DNA of 64,000 nt, taken from NCBI RefSeq assembly GCF_905475395.1, contig NC_058337.1, positions 118,104,368 to 118,168,367 on the forward strand. The letters are read 5' to 3'. Below, one piece after another: positions 1-13,477 of the stretch (its first letter is position 1; every line of letters begins with the position of its first letter). Under the pieces are notes generated by a model, which was not told the origin of the DNA, made no database searches, and worked only from the letters and a program-made list of their open reading frames with translations. The stretch is from Chrysoperla carnea. Lineage: Eukaryota > Arthropoda > Insecta > Neuroptera > Chrysopidae. The translations under genes were made by a program, and so were the position numbers.

Positions 1-69
1 GGGAGCGATACCAGAGAAGAAGCTGTGGACTTTCTTCATGACATATGGACTTGAAAGAATTGGAGAGAA

Positions 70-165
70 TTGAAAAAAACACACGCGCCAGGACTCGAAC
101 CTTACACCCTGTGTTAGAGCACGTATCGCCAAATTGGATAAGGCGCTTGGCTGTTTAAAATCCAT
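70..165 (-). repeat. tRNA-derived SINE remnant, rearranged
   Basis: Read on the minus strand there is a tRNA B-box (GGTTCGAGTCC, about 90-102), then CTGGCGCGTGTG and a T-rich tail. The same tail follows the SINE at 45073-45126, so this is the same family. The matching tRNA-like D-arm (TTGGATAAGGCGCTTGG, 133-149) lies on the plus strand, so the two halves face opposite ways. This is a scrambled SINE end and not a tRNA gene. Confidence 0.4.
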
Positions 166-526
166 GTAGCCGCTGTTTTATAACCAACAAATGGAATTGA
201 TCTCGAAGTGACCTTCATGCTCAAAGATAAGTTCAAATACAAGGCCACCATTAAATTATAAGAGCGAACTTCTTTTTCAACTTTTCTCTTGGTTATTATT
301 TTCTAGAATCCAGGGGGGTCGTGAACTTTTGAACTCCCAGTATAAATAGACACATGCGGCCAGGCAGTAATCAATCTTAGAATATATACTGAAAATTTAA
401 TTTGGATTTTTGGACCTAAGAACTTTTCTATACTGAGAAGTTAATACAAATGGTAGTATAATAAAGTACCCACCCATTCATAATTAAACAAATCAAAACT
501 AGAACGAAGCTATACCCACCACAGTG

Positions 527-1338
527 TATATATGTCGCAGCCAACTATGTAATTAGCCATTCAATTAACAGCCTAGCCTTTTTACAAATAACAGTACTAT
601 TTAGCACATTTACTAAACGGCACCGTTCAGCCTGGCCCGAATCATGTTCAGCCATTCAATCAAACAGCTAATCAAATGACTTGCATCAAAAAAACATTTA
701 AGGACTTGTCTAGCCTAGTCAATTAAATTTATTTCTACTTTCTGCCACCTGGCGCTGAAATCCACACACTGTCAATATGGTGTCGCCTAGCGACCAAATT
801 GTTGATATTTCTAATAACTTTTTCACGACAAATATATCATATACAAAATTAGGGCGACGAAATTTCAAGAAAGACAATTTCAATCACCTTTTGGTGGCCA
901 GGTAATCCAAAATTGTGGTTGTAAGCCTCCCGTTAATCAATGTCGTAATAAAATAGATGTGCTTGTATTAAAAACAAAGTTCTTTGTAGATCCAAATGCC
1001 ATCGAAGTTTAACTTACGTTATCAAATAATATTTGAATTACTTATATGTGTACTTTGTTATTGAGTTACGCTATTTGATCTCATAATTACCAAATAAGAA
1101 GATGTTATATTTTAAATTACGTAAATATACAATTTCTAATGTCAGATATTTTATCTTTTTTTTGTCAAATGGTCACTCTAATGAAAGAATGTCTTAAGCA
1201 TCAACCAGCCAATTCAATAAATATTTTATATTACGCTACGGTTGAATATCATTCAGTTCGCTAGTTAAACAGCGCCATTTAGTAAAAGACTAGGCTGTTA
1301 ATTCAAAGTCTAAATAAGCTAGTTGACTGCGACATATA
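527..1338. mobile_element. Family E DNA transposon with long terminal inverted repeats (about 810 bp)
   Basis: The left end reads TATATGTCGCAGCCAACTA and the right end TAGTTGACTGCGACATATA. The inverted match continues for roughly 60 bp (AACAGCCTAG against CTAGGCTGTT). A flanking TA is compatible with a TA target duplication, as in Tc1/mariner-type elements. No transposase reading frame is visible, so it is non-autonomous. A 157-bp internally deleted relative lies at 27910-28066. Confidence 0.7.
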
Positions 1339-2087
1339 CATTTGAAATTGAAATGAGAACTGTTATATTTTGTTGACGCTGACGATGACGCTTCAATGTT
1401 TCTGTTTGACGTTGCTGTTAGTTGGAGGCTTTCACTTCTTTTAATTTTTTTTTTCAAGTTAAATGAATGATGTTACAATGTAGTGAACTGTTATTTGTAA
1501 TCATTATATAACTGAAGTAACTTCCACTATATGCATGATAATAATTGGTAAATAAGTAACGTTACCCAAATAATTCACCGTTAACCTTTTTTTTTTATTT
1601 CTTATGGTTATAATCTTTATACAACAACAACTAAATAATCCGTAAGCAAATTATTAAGTGTTGTCGTGTTATAAAAAATAAATGGCTTCTATTATTTTAA
1701 TCATCGTTTTGGAGTGTGAGAAGCAAGCTTCATTGGAGATAACTAATTAATTGTTGTAGCTTGTTGCTACATGATGTTACTGTAGTACTAAACCGACTTC
1801 AAAACACTACCAATGATTACTCTGCTACTTCTATGCCAATCTTTTCGTACTTTTTATTTGTCCTAGCTAAACTTTTTGGGGTCGGGGTTGTGGCAATCGA
1901 ACTGGTAATTTAAAATCATCCCCTATTTCTACTGTATTTTTTACTGGATCGCTTTATGAACGAAATGATCTAACAATCCTGATCAAAACCAAAAACTTTG
2001 TAGTTAAAACTGATGCAGAATATCATTGCCAGATATCGATGAAGAATCAGAATTTCAAAATTTCCAGATTTTTCTCCATTGATCGCA

Positions 2088-2286
2088 ATCTCACTAATTC
2101 GGAACTATTAAAAATCAGAGGGTGTCGGATTATTGGAAAGTTCGGATTACTGGTTTGAATAGAAAAATTCATAATATCATCATCTGCACGAAAATAATCT
2201 TTTTTGGGTAAAATTCGATTGCCGGAGGGTGCTGAATTATCGATCTATTGAAGTGCCGAATTAGTAAGATTTTACTGTACTTAAAA
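2088..2286. mobile_element. Pogo/Tigger-like MITE (about 200 bp)
   Basis: The right end reads, in reverse complement, TACAGTAAAATCTTACTAAT followed by TCGGCACTTC, the style of pogo/Tigger termini. An inverted relative (TCACTAATTCGGAACTATT, about 2091) lies about 180 bp to the left. Matching inner segments (GGGTGTCGGATTATTGG against the reverse complement of CCGGAGGGTGCTGAATTAT) support one small inverted-repeat element. Confidence 0.4.
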
Positions 2287-3504
2287 TTTATTTTAAAATA
2301 TTTTTTCTTTTTTACACAAGAAAATTTCGGAAAAAATTTGCTACTAAAGCAGGCGCAAGATAAAGTCTAATGGGCAAAATAGAGGACCGCAATTTGTCAT
2401 TTGATTCTTGTTCAGAAAAGCCGATAGAATTATATTCCGGATGTTACCAGAAACCCTAGTGGTCTAATTTTTGTATATCGCTCCCTCTCCACAGAAACAG
2501 TCAATTGTCAATTTTTGGAATCAAATAAAATACCCGAGGTTTTTTGGGTAATTTTACGTAAAAAGCTCCTTGTGATTTTTTCCTAAAGTTTACCGTTTTT
2601 GGGTTATTAACAGTTTCATGTTTCGAAAAACTTCACAAAAATAATTTTTTTTTTGAGCTTCTCAAAATCTAAAAATCATCTTTGAACATCTTTTATAAAG
2701 TTCTGAAGACTAATTACAGATTGTTTGATTCTAAAGCTTCAATTTTTAATTATTAATCCGATTCCCGATTTACTTAATTTTATGAAATAACTTCTAAAAT
2801 ACAAATAGTGTGACCACTGTTTTAGTGTGACCAGAATAATTAAATTTCTTGGCCAAATTATTACTTACTTTTAAATGCTTTCAAGGAAAAATATAAAAAG
2901 AAAATCATACTCCCTGACATTTCCTTATCTGTTCCAGTCGAATTAGAATTCCTTAATATTTTCAGAGTTATGTGACCATCATGCTTATAAAAAACTAACA
3001 GGCTTATAAAAATATATTATAAAACAACTTCAAATATATTTCTAGTAACACCATAAAAAATTAATCACAAACTTATTTTTTTTGTTAACAAGGTGTTCTT
3101 ATTCAATATTCACCTATTTATATGTGATTTTTGTATAAATGTAGGATAAAAACAGATGCTAAACACCTACTTGAAGAATAATTTTTTACCTGTGTTGTTA
3201 CTAGCTTATATACACGGGGGCTGTTTAAAAAAAATAAAAGTAAAACTTTTTATTATGTTTAACAATAAAAGAAACAGCAGGTAAATGAAAAACTTGTTTT
3301 CAAACACACAAAGAATTAATGCATATGTTGGTTGGTATGTGCATTTTGTGTCCTTAATATTGGCATGAATGAAATTTTTTGTATGGACAAAATTATCGAC
3401 AGTACACACCGAATTGTTATTACTTATTCCTGAATTTTTTTAAGGCAGTTGCTCTGTGATTGCAAAATATTAAGACAAAAATTGGAAAATAAAGAGAAAT
3501 CTTA

Positions 3505-3825
3505 CAAAACTTCTGTACACTTCGAAAAACAAGTACATACCAAAAAAAATCAGAAAAATCGAATTTCATCAGTTTATTCAAAGTGAAGAGACTCCATATC
3601 TTTCTTAAAGGTCGAGTCCATCTGTCCAATCCCCTAGGTCTTTGCTGTACATTTCGAGAAACAAGTACATACCAAAAAAATCAGAAGAAAAAAATTCCCA
3701 TCGATTAGATAGGTTAAAAATTTCTAAACTTGGTACCTTCAATCAGTGAATGACACTCCAAACCTTTTTTAAAGATCGAGTCCGTCTGTCCAATTACCCA
3801 GGCTTCTTCTGTACACTTCCTAAGT
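3505..3825. repeat. Diverged tandem duplication, units about 130-165 bp
   Basis: The phrase CTGTACACTTCGAAAAACAA, followed by GTACATACC and an A-run, recurs at about 3511 and 3644, and its start recurs at 3809. Each unit ends with a related AAAGRTCGAGTCC-TCTGTCCAAT segment (3606, 3772). It is a degraded two-unit tandem repeat with no coding sense. Confidence 0.6.
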
Positions 3826-4639
3826 CCTTATTGTCCTAAGCTACTTCGGCTGGTGGTTTGGCAAAAATATTACAACTCCAAATCATGGTTTTTCGAATTC
3901 ATGAGACTGCCCAAATTACAATATTTTAAATATGGAGTCATAAAACTTCATCGTTGGGAAATAGGTTTACTTTCATGTTAATTTCTCCTAAAAATAAATC
4001 GAACACCGTATGGTTTTCATAATTGTAGGTAGCATAAATAAACACTCAATACTTTTTTTTACAACACACAATTTCCATTTCTACAACCTTCAGAGATTAA
4101 TCATGAAGTCATAAATTATGGTAAAATCTAATTTAACCCACTTAAGTTAAAAGAAATAAGTCTTTTTGAAGAGCAGGTGTTTCCTATAAAAGAACAAAGT
4201 ATTATTTCCTTGCGTATACATAAAAAGTATATTCGCATCTTTAGAAATTTATAATAATAGTGTTACAGTCTAGTTCATAAAAATTCAGAACTATTTCATT
4301 GCAGTTTTATTCGTTTTTTTTGGAATTTGCCATCTCCGTTCTTACGAAAACTAAGATTTAAGAGCTTTATGTGAAAATGAATGTGGAAAAAATTATAACT
4401 GGTAGATTTAATGAATAGCTTTTATATTAAAGATGTTCCCAAAAAAATGAGTGTATGAAAATATTTGGGACTCACGTTTCAAATTTTGAGGGTAGATTCT
4501 GTTGGAAAATTTGACGAAAATTAAGAGTTAAATTTTTCGGCATATTTTTTTAAATATCGATGCCTAAAGATTTAAATAAAATCGCTTATAGAAGAAATAA
4601 CACACAAATGGTATTTCAAAAAATCCGTTGTACTCGACT

Positions 4640-4870
4640 AATTGAGGATGTATGAGCACCGTAATGGGGACACAAATTAAAAAATATTTTTTTGCACTTT
4701 TGATGGTGAATTATGAATTATTTCGAAAACCAAGGCAGATATCGAATAATTGTATTCTTATTTTTCGTCTACATTCATAAAGTTATAACAAAATTAATCA
4801 TTAAAGCTGAAAATAAGTTACAAATAATTTCAACTACAAGTCTCAACTTTCCCTGGCGTTCGTACTATCT
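4640..4870 (+). repeat. Family D repeat copy
   Basis: The segment CTTATTTTTCGTCTACATTC and its flanks recur almost identically at 52365-52500, and again in both arms of the palindrome at 5925-6245. A 65-residue open frame here is produced by the repeat and is not a gene. Confidence 0.65.
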
Positions 4871-5384
4871 TAAAAATACAACTGAACCCTGTTCGATAGA
4901 AAAACTATGATAGGAGTGTTTAAAAATCATTTTGGTTATCAAATGGATAAAGTTCGACCTTATACCAACTCTTGTACTATAACAGAAATAATAAACTTTT
5001 ATAAAATCATTTGTAGTGTTTCTTTTAACGGCGTTTTTATTATTATTAATAATTTGAAGATTAATTAATTATTAAATACAGTGTTAAAGCATGAATATCA
5101 TAAATCAGGCCTTCAATAACTTGTTATAATATAACAAGTAGATAAAGTAAAGTAACCTCTTAGTTCAACATACAACACCTGATCTGAGTTAGTACAATAA
5201 CGGTTTCAAAATACATCAAACAATGAAATTATCACGCAAATTCTTCACTGTTCATTTATTTATTTATTTTTTTATATTTGAAACAATTAATTCTTTTTGG
5301 GCTTCTATTACGTCATTCTTTTATTGCTCTGAGAGGGTGGTATCTTAAATATTTGAGTTGTTTTAATCTATTAAAAATATTATA

Positions 5385-5640
5385 TAAGGTGGGCCATTTT
5401 AATCGATAATGGCCAATAGCTCGTTTTGTAGTAGTTAGTCAAAAAATAGCTTTAAAACAGTGAAAACAAACAATTGACTGAGTTAATTGTTAAAATACCA
5501 TGCATAAATACATATACAATTTATATAATAGATACTATACAATTTACACCTAATTTGCGCCCTCATGGTTAAATGTTTCAAACAAAAATTGTTTATTTTT
5601 TTGATAAGGAACATTTTTTACATTTAAGGATGTATGAGCA
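5385..5640 (+). repeat. Family G fragment joined to 5' part of family C
   Basis: At 5390-5455, GGTGGGCCATTTTAATC plus AATAGCTCGTTTTGTAG matches the copies at 12884-13025 and 24898-25035 (family G). It runs directly into GTGAAAACAAACAATTGACT, the 5' signature of family C, followed by the family C inner segment with TTTGCGCCCTCA. This is a composite of two repeats. Confidence 0.55.
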
Positions 5641-5924
5641 TGACAACAATGTTTGATTTAAAGGCTCAAAATTTGTTTGTAGGTAGTCTTTTACTCAAAG
5701 AATATGTGGTTAAAATTTCAGCTTAGGTAACCGTGCAATTTTTTAAGAAAAAAGTCATTAAAAATCGATATAAAATACATTGGCTCTTATGGAGGAATCT
5801 CAAAAAACGGCATATTTTGGAAGTTTTTGATAATTTTCATTTGGAATGAATGAAAACAAATTAAAAAAAACTTTTTAATAGAAAGTAAACATATTAGCAA
5901 TGAATTAGAAAAGAAAAAAACTAA

Positions 5925-6245
5925 GTGTCACCGTCCATATAAGGGATGTAAGAGCAGGGTAGATTAAGGGTTGAAATTATTTTTATCTTATTTTCAACTT
6001 TGATGATGAATTTTGTTATAAGTTCATAAATATAGACGAAAAATAAGAATAAAATTTTTCGATATGTGTCTTGGTTTTCGAAATATCGAAAGCTAAATAA
6101 TTTCAATTTCAATAATTTTCAATTTTCGATATTTTGAAAATTAAGCCAGATATCGAAAAATTTTATTCTTACTTTTCGTCTTATATCGTCAAGTAATAAT
6201 ATAAATTTATCATCAAAATTGAAAATATCTATTTTTAAATTGAAA
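5925..6245. repeat. Family D inverted pair forming a palindrome
   Basis: A minus-oriented family D copy (5935-6105) is followed after a few bases by a plus-oriented copy (6115-6240). Segments such as GACGAAAAATAAGAATAAAA (6036-6055) and TTTTATTCTTACTTTTCGTC (6160-6179) are near-perfect inverted partners around ATATCGAAA/TTTCGATAT. The RNA could fold into a stem of roughly 110-130 bp. Confidence 0.65.
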
Positions 6246-8196
6246 ATATCTATTTTTTCGTTTCTTTCTATTTATTTACTTTTGAATGCAAAATTTTTAT
6301 TTCTCTTGGGCTAATACTATACGTTCACATAAGTTAGATAGAAGTATACATCTCATGGCCTACTTTTATAATTTTTTTGTAATATTTAAATTGCAAAAAG
6401 TAAAAAAAAAAACCATACTCTAAAAATTGAAATACAAATACACGCATTGAATAATATACACATTTATTACATACAAATGGAAAGTGTAGTCCAGTCATTT
6501 TTCAAGAAGAACGTCCCAAAATTTTGCAACAGATATTTTTTTTATTATAAGTTTAGTCCCAAGTTTGTAACACCCTGCCCCTTCAGCTTTTATAACAAAA
6601 GTTTTTAGTACAACAAAAGCTTGTTTTTTAAAAATAAATTATTTAACATTTTTTATTTTTGAATCTCAATTTTCTCGAAAACGGTGACCGATACGAAAAA
6701 CTACAAGAGACATTTTCTTTAGTAAATTGATTCAATTTACTTTTCTTTTCTTCGCTCAACTTTTAATAAACAGGATGTCTTTTTCAAATGGATACACATA
6801 TTTATTGAAACTCGATAAATAAATTTAATCGAAGAAAATGCTTCAAACGAAAAATGTTAGTTTCAAAGGCACACACTTTATACCGACATCAAATTCGAAC
6901 GAAGATTTCAGATTCAAATAATCTCACTTTGATTGAAAACTGACAAACATTAGATTAACGTTTTAAATTAGAAAGTTGTTCTTTATAAATCCGCAAACAT
7001 TTTTTATTTGGAAAATTTTTTTGTAAACCGAATAGTTTAGACAGTAATTGACAGCAAAAAGAAACAGAAACAATTACATGAAATAACTATTTTGGGTAAA
7101 ACTTTTCAGTCCGTTTTGGCCTAAATTTGGCCATTGTACAGTTCGAACAAAAAATGTTACTTTTTTAAATCAATAAAAACTGGTAATTTAAAATTTTCAT
7201 CTATCGATTACCAGTTATGGAGTAGAGTGAATTTTTATTGAGCTTGAAAATCTGGGTCAAGTTTAAAGTATGTGTAAGATGTGAGCCTACAGACCCAACA
7301 TTTTCGCTTGAAGCATTTTTTTATCCACAAAAGTTATTTTTCGAGTTTGTTGTTGAACTTATAAAAGACAGTCTGTATATTATGGTTTTTGAAATATGTA
7401 CAAAAATATGCATTTTTGGGGTTAAACCCCCTTTTTGAACTAAAGCCACCCCCAATTAGAAAGATTTTTCCAAGTTTGTGAAAAGTCACGATCGTTCTTT
7501 TTTTGTGACTGGCCTACTATTTGTATATACCTACAGGTAGCTTAACTGTTTGTTTATTAATTGTATAAAAAAAATTATAAAATAAATCGACAAACAATAT
7601 AATTACCACATGAGTAAATCAATCTCACGTCTTAATCTATATCTATACTATATAAGTATGTCTATCTGTCAGTCTGTTCGTCTACTTACAATCATAATTA
7701 CATCATCAATTATCACTTTTTTTTTTTAAATATTGTAATTCAATTCAAATTTTATTGAAAATAATTTATTTGAAGAATCTATACTAATATTATAAATATC
7801 AATATTTGTTTATTGTTTTTCATTTCAAAATTAAACAGACGATGCACGTGTTTTTTAGTACTATTCTCTGTTTTAGGGCATCGGAGAGAAATATATGGGT
7901 CAATAATTGAAAATTAGATTTTGAGTAAATCAGTCAATGAAAAATTTATCAATACAATAGAATCTATTGAATAGATCATTAAATTTTGTTACTTTAATAC
8001 TTTTTTTTTCATGAAATCTTCTATAGTGCAAAAATGTAATTCGCCTATTATGGTCCACCTACACAATTTTCAATTTTCGAAGTGAAATTCTTTGCATTAG
8101 AGATAATATGCTTATGGTCACACGAAAGGATACAATAAGACACATATGAGACAAAATTCAGAGCTCCGGAAAACTTTTTACACCAAATTTTGTCCT

Positions 8197-8345
8197 AGTT
8201 TTGCGCCTTCATGGGCAAACAGCGACTTTTATGAAAAATTATGCTTCAAAAGTTGTTTATTTTTGTAAAAAGAACAATTTTTTACATTCAAACTTTTGTT
8301 CTATCTCTAACGGTTTAAATGAAATTTTGCGAAAACTCGTGTAAT
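8197..8345 (+). repeat. Family C fragment
   Basis: The stretch TTTTGCGCCTTCATGGGCAA through AACTTTTGTTCTATCTCTAA corresponds to the middle of family C as seen at 62030-62145. Both ends are missing. Confidence 0.5.
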
Positions 8346-8719
8346 TTAAAATAATAGACAAACTTTGAAGAGTTTATCTCCGAAACTATCGGTTCTATAA
8401 AAACTGGCTTTGACTCAAATTGTTGCAAATTTAACTTTCTTTAAAAATGAATACCAAAATTTTTGATGAAAAGCCAGCCCTTCGAAGTCAAAATCGACAA
8501 AAAATGAAGTCAGATCAAAATTTTCGAAATTTTTTATTATTTTTCGGTATAACCCGAGTGTTTGCCAATGTGGAAAACTTGGCTTTAACATTGCCTTTAC
8601 ATTGCCAACAACATATCAAAAAAACCAAAATATATCATTTGATACAGCGTTCACTTCCTTTTCATGTTTAAATTGATTGAATTAATAGCCTAAATTATGC
8701 CATACAAATTGTTAAAAAA

Positions 8720-9175
8720 TACAAGTGAAAACAAACAATTGACTGAATACCATGGTGTTGATTACGGAATCGTTTGTTTTTTCACGTCATGTCAGTAAAG
8801 AGACACATGACTGATAATCCCATATAATACATACTATACAATATTCTAACCTAATTTGCGCCCTCACGGGTAAACAGTGATATAACAGTGTATCTCTAAC
8901 GGTTTACAAGATGGGTCCTACGTACTCAAGACCTAATTGACCTATATTGCTCATTTACGAACTCGACCTCATTTTTTACAACCTGAGCAACTGTAAAAAT
9001 TTCAACTTGATATATTTTTTCGTTTTTGAGTTATCGTGACGACAGACGGACAGACAAGTAGACAGGCGGACAACCGGAAATGTATTAATTAGGTGATAAT
9101 ATTCTTAAGCGTTCGAAATCTTGCGACTAAACTTAGTATACCTTGATATATTTCATATACATGGTATAAAAATTA
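8720..9175 (+). repeat. Family C repeat, near full length
   Basis: It begins ACAAGTGAAAACAAACAATT, contains the GACGGACAGACA stretch (9053-9072) and ends near the hairpin around CATATACATGGTATAAAA. The best comparison copies are 61885-62432 (+) and 49463-50055 (-). It has no coding capacity. Confidence 0.65.
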
Positions 9176-9711
9176 ATATCTGCGCTACCTAGAAACCTTC
9201 AACAAAATTAAAAGTATAGGTATATAGAAAATAAATTATAACATTTGTAGGTTTGTAATATTTTCTTTCGTAAATAATTTTTAAGAAATAAAATAATTGA
9301 GTAAATGGCGATCGACCTACAATAAAACCTCCTACTTCAGCCAGCGCAGAACAGAGCTAAACTGAGCTGTGACTGTGAGCATCATGATGATGGTGATCGG
9401 TCACTGATGTAGTGTTATTATGTCACATGGCAGTCAACTTTTTTAACATACACAGATATACAAATACAACAGTACATTTTCAACAAGACTTGTAGTTTTG
9501 TAGTACATACATATAATACAGTGTACAATACTTGTTTACTTATGTGGTGGATGTACAAACATACGCCCGTGGCCCGTCCATCTATGTCTACATAATATAC
9601 TGTATTACCTCTTGAGTTAACCTTAAATGTACATGTTTAATTTTTATAAAACCACTCAATTTTCTTTTATAATTAAAATATAATTTTATTAAACGAAAGG
9701 TTTTGTATTTA

Positions 9712-10118
9712 TATTCGTTGTGTGCGTAGTCATGGTAGGGACAATAAAATCGATGACAGAGTTTCCAGTGAAAAATTTTGACGATAAAGAAGGCTGTTAT
9801 GACTAATTTGCAGTTCTTTACATGTCAATGTTATAGAAAATGTCAAATTAAAATTATTGAAAAACACTAATTAATTAAACTTAATACATTAAAAATTGTG
9901 AAAATAAGAAATCAAATTTCACAAATATTATTTTTCAAATGTAAATTACCATAATTATTTATTTAAATTTGTGAGACAATAATATTAAATTTTCAATGTA
10001 AGTCATAAATACAATCCATACAATTATATATGCATCCATAAAATTCTATAATTAAAGTTAAAGTAGTGTATCCTTACCATGGAAACGCCTCCAATAAAAC
10101 TCACGCACAGTGCGAATA
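9712..10118 (+). mobile_element. Family A MITE, copy 1 (about 407 bp)
   Basis: The terminal inverted repeats are TATTCGTTGTGTGCGTAGT on the left and, reverse complemented from the right, TATTCGCACTGTGCGTGAGT. A second inverted motif (CATGGTAGGGA against CCATGGTAAGGAT) lies just inside. The interior is very AT-rich and non-coding. It is collinear with 39290-39680, and a divergent part-copy lies at 60659-60757 (-). Confidence 0.7.
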
Positions 10119-10934
10119 TGTCTCTTTTAAATTATCATTGGTAGCCACTGTTTTATCTCACAATAAGAAACACAAATTCTGCAAGTACTAAATGTGCATC
10201 CTAATTTGGAGAAATTACGGATTTTTCTGCAAAAAAGGAGGGATATGATAAGGTCTCATTTCCGCCCCATAATAACGAAAAAAAGTCATACGATTTGATG
10301 TTTTCTTTATATATTCTGAAAGGGGGATGCCAAACTTTAGCTCAAATTGGAGTACGGCGGCGCAAGCATGTTGGAACTTGTCAGGTACCAATTTAGAAAG
10401 CGTATAGAATATTAGAAGAATTCATATAGAGGGTGGGGCGAAAATAAGGTCTTATCGATACCCCTACTTTTGAACGATAGATTAAGGAACTTCCATACAC
10501 TATGTGGTTCAATTTCAGTCACTACGGCCCTCTAGAGGTGGAGGCTCCACTTCCAGCTAAAATCAAACATAGGCCATGCTTAAAAATTTCAAAGTCCATT
10601 TTCAAGCCTATTCAGGAGTACAATTGTTTGATTCGAATTTATAATTTTATTAAATTACGTTATTTTTAAGTAGACTTAAAAGATTGACCTCTGTAAGTTG
10701 ATTTTGATTCAAAGAGGAATATAATAAGGCGACAGAATTTCAGAAATATAATTTTAATCAGCAAAATAACATCGAATCTTCCAATGTCACAATGGTTTAA
10801 CAAACAGGTATACCTTGAGAAGATAACAAGCCCTGGGGGTTACCTTATGAGATAAATATAACAAGCTTGTATCACTTTTTTCACTGATTGATTATCAGAA
10901 AGGACAGTAAAGTATCGTGCAGCTATCGAGTTTT

Positions 10935-11152
10935 ATCCATCGGATTAACCCATATTGATCCCATAGGCAATGCACTTCTCCGGGGCATCTAGCCAATATT
11001 AAAATCAGATGGCGATTTTTTAGACTTGATAAATCAACTAGGCGCCTTCTTGTATGTTTCCCTTCTACTACAAATTTATCCTTTTCTGTTTTCACCTTTT
11101 TCTAGGACCTCTAGACAGTTGCCTATTCTGTCTAATGGTTAATCTGTCATTG
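10935..11152. mobile_element. hAT-like MITE
   Basis: The left end has CATCGGATTAACCCAT then ATAGGCAATGC and CCGGGGC. The right end, reverse complemented, has CAATGACAGATTAACCATTA then AATAGGCAAC and CTAGAGG. These are diverged versions of one terminal inverted repeat of the hAT style also seen at 53560-53633. Open frames of 66 and 85 codons across it are repeat-derived. Confidence 0.4.
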
Positions 11153-11522
11153 ATCTTATCCAAGACGATGGTATATCTCGTTAATGGTCATTGCTTTCGC
11201 TTGATTCATAAAATCATAGTTTTGAGAATAAACCTCGCAATCTCATCGATACTACACATTCTCTTTATATTTTATCCATCGATAAGATGTCAACATTTTT
11301 TCCGTCCCTGAATCTTAAACCACCAAATCAACAAAAACTATTCTATGGTATCTTTAATCTCCAAATAAAAAGAAAAATAATCCCTTAAAAATGTATGACT
11401 GTTTTCTCTTTCAATTTTATTCTAAAAATAATAAAAATTATTTTTATCTCAAAATGTATACGCATTTTATAAAATATTTATATATTTTTAAAAATGTTCA
11501 TCCTTAATACCTAATAATAAAA

Positions 11523-12453
11523 TACAGTCAAAACCTACTATAGCGACATTAAAGGCATCTCTAATTATTATCCTTGCCGTTACAAGCGATTTGTACGTTT
11601 CATCTCTACAGTATAATTATCTCCTGGAGAAATATCAATAAGAGCTAATTTTATGACTCTTTGAGTAATCATCAAGTTTACTCGAGGAGAAATGAAAGCA
11701 CAGTTGTTTGCATAATAAAGTTATTATTTAATTTTATAATATATTTGGTTAAAATTATGCGTATAGCCCGTTTTTTCCTAAGCGGTACCATTTTAGACCG
11801 AGGATCTATTTTACATCAGAAGCCTACATGATAAGCTAGAAAATGCTGGAAAAATTCCTATATATTATAAATGTGAAAGTTGTTTGTTTCATTGTTACGC
11901 TTTCACGAAAAAACTACTGAATGGATTTGAATGAAACTGTATAAATAGCTCATACATCAGACTAACTGTTTTCATCAGGCTAACACATGAGCTATCATTT
12001 ATAAAGATATAAAAAATTAAAATGTGTATGTAATTTCACTACGCCATTTATGAACATCATTTTGAATCATAAACTTCTGAGCATCATTTCGAACCAAAAG
12101 ATATATGTAAAAATGGTTAACGAGATACAATTCATAGTCACCTGTTCTAATACATTCCATGAATAAAGACTACATAACATTTAAAAAACAAAAATCTGTA
12201 CATATATTTCCCGTGTAAAACAATCCCAGCCTCCATTTCGAGTGTTATGGAAGGAAAATAAGTAAGACCAAGAGAGTTGGAGGCTATAACCCGGTGACCT
12301 TTACATCTAAGCCCAGCGAATCGGGCAAATATCGAGCTAGTAATATATAAGGATAATGTTCAAAATAACATATTGGTCGTTGTAGACGACTAATTCGACA
12401 ACAATTGATAGTTGGTGATTACCAATTCGTCGCTATAAGCGATTTTGACTATA
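11523..12453. mobile_element. Pogo-like element (about 930 bp) with nested repeat
   Basis: The left terminus is TACAGTCAAAACCTACTATA followed by GCGAC. The right terminus, reverse complemented, is TATAGTCAAAATCGCTTATA followed by GCGAC. TA flanks both ends. No transposase is visible. A nested segment at about 11868-11975 (GTGAAAGTTGTTTGTTTC with TACTGAATGGATTTGAATG) looks like a separate, widely scattered insect repeat. Confidence 0.55.
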
Positions 12454-12883
12454 CATGTATACATGTGAGGGGGATCTGATTAACAATATTATTGTGTTCT
12501 TATGTGGGTGTACCATTCCCAGAGAGCAGCTTTTATCACCCACAATCACAATCACATACAACTGTGGTGTCGCCTTCATTTACAATGCATGCAATTAATA
12601 ATATAAGTTTGTTCTTTTTTACTCGGTGCAGTACACTGAGTGTAAATAGAAAATGACGGTGCCGTTACAGTGTCAAAATATTCTTCTTATCTCCTTATAC
12701 TCAGTGCAAAAAAGTGTAGACATAAGGGTACAAAAAGAACATCTTAAAATATATATTAAACACATAAAATTATTAATTTTATATTCTTTAATTTGTTCAT
12801 ATTATTTTCTTAAACCAATTAAATTTTTTTTTGTAATATAAAAACAGATTTATTTTCGATTTTTGTGTCATTTCTCCCACATA

Positions 12884-13025
12884 CAGGGTGGTCCATGTTA
12901 ATGTATTATAGCTAACAGATCGTTTTGTAGTTAACCAATCAAAAAATAACTTAGACAAAAAAGTTGTAGTTTGATAGGGGACATCATGTTGTGACCTAGA
13001 AGTACGGATTCGATGAAGATTCTAG
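12884..13025 (+). repeat. Family G repeat copy
   Basis: It starts ACAGGGTGGTCCATGTTAAT and includes TTTTGTAGTTAACCAATC and GGACATCATGTTGTGACCT. The same order of motifs occurs in reverse at 24898-25035 and partly at 5385-5455. Confidence 0.6.
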
Positions 13026-13477
13026 AGGTTCGATGTTTCGCAATTTTTTCTTGTTTTTAAGGAATGGGGAGTTTTTGGGTTATTTATTACTTTTTATGGA
13101 TTATAATAATCCAGAGAAATCGCTTTCCATATGGGATTTTGGACGATATCTCAGAAAGTATATATCCAATCATGAAATTACCCTGATTTCCACACTTTTT
13201 GGATCACAAATACTATCAGTATCGACTTCTATCAAAATCTTATAAAAAAAATTGTAAATTTAGTTTTCTTCTTGTCCTAACGCCTCAATTTTGATGCGCC
13301 GAAGCTTTTGTCAGCATTTTCAGCACATCCTGATGTTATTGAGATTGTAATCTATTAGTTATTAGGATTGAATCTGAAATTATAATCTCCTTTCCTTTGC
13401 GAAAGATCTTGAACGACTATGAAACGTAAAAATATGTTGAAAAATTCGATTTGGATTTTTGAACCAAAAGGCAGAAA

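Noticed and set aside
70-165. Functional tRNA gene
   Set aside because: The A-box-like and B-box-like parts lie on opposite strands and no acceptor stem forms; the tail matches a SINE family.
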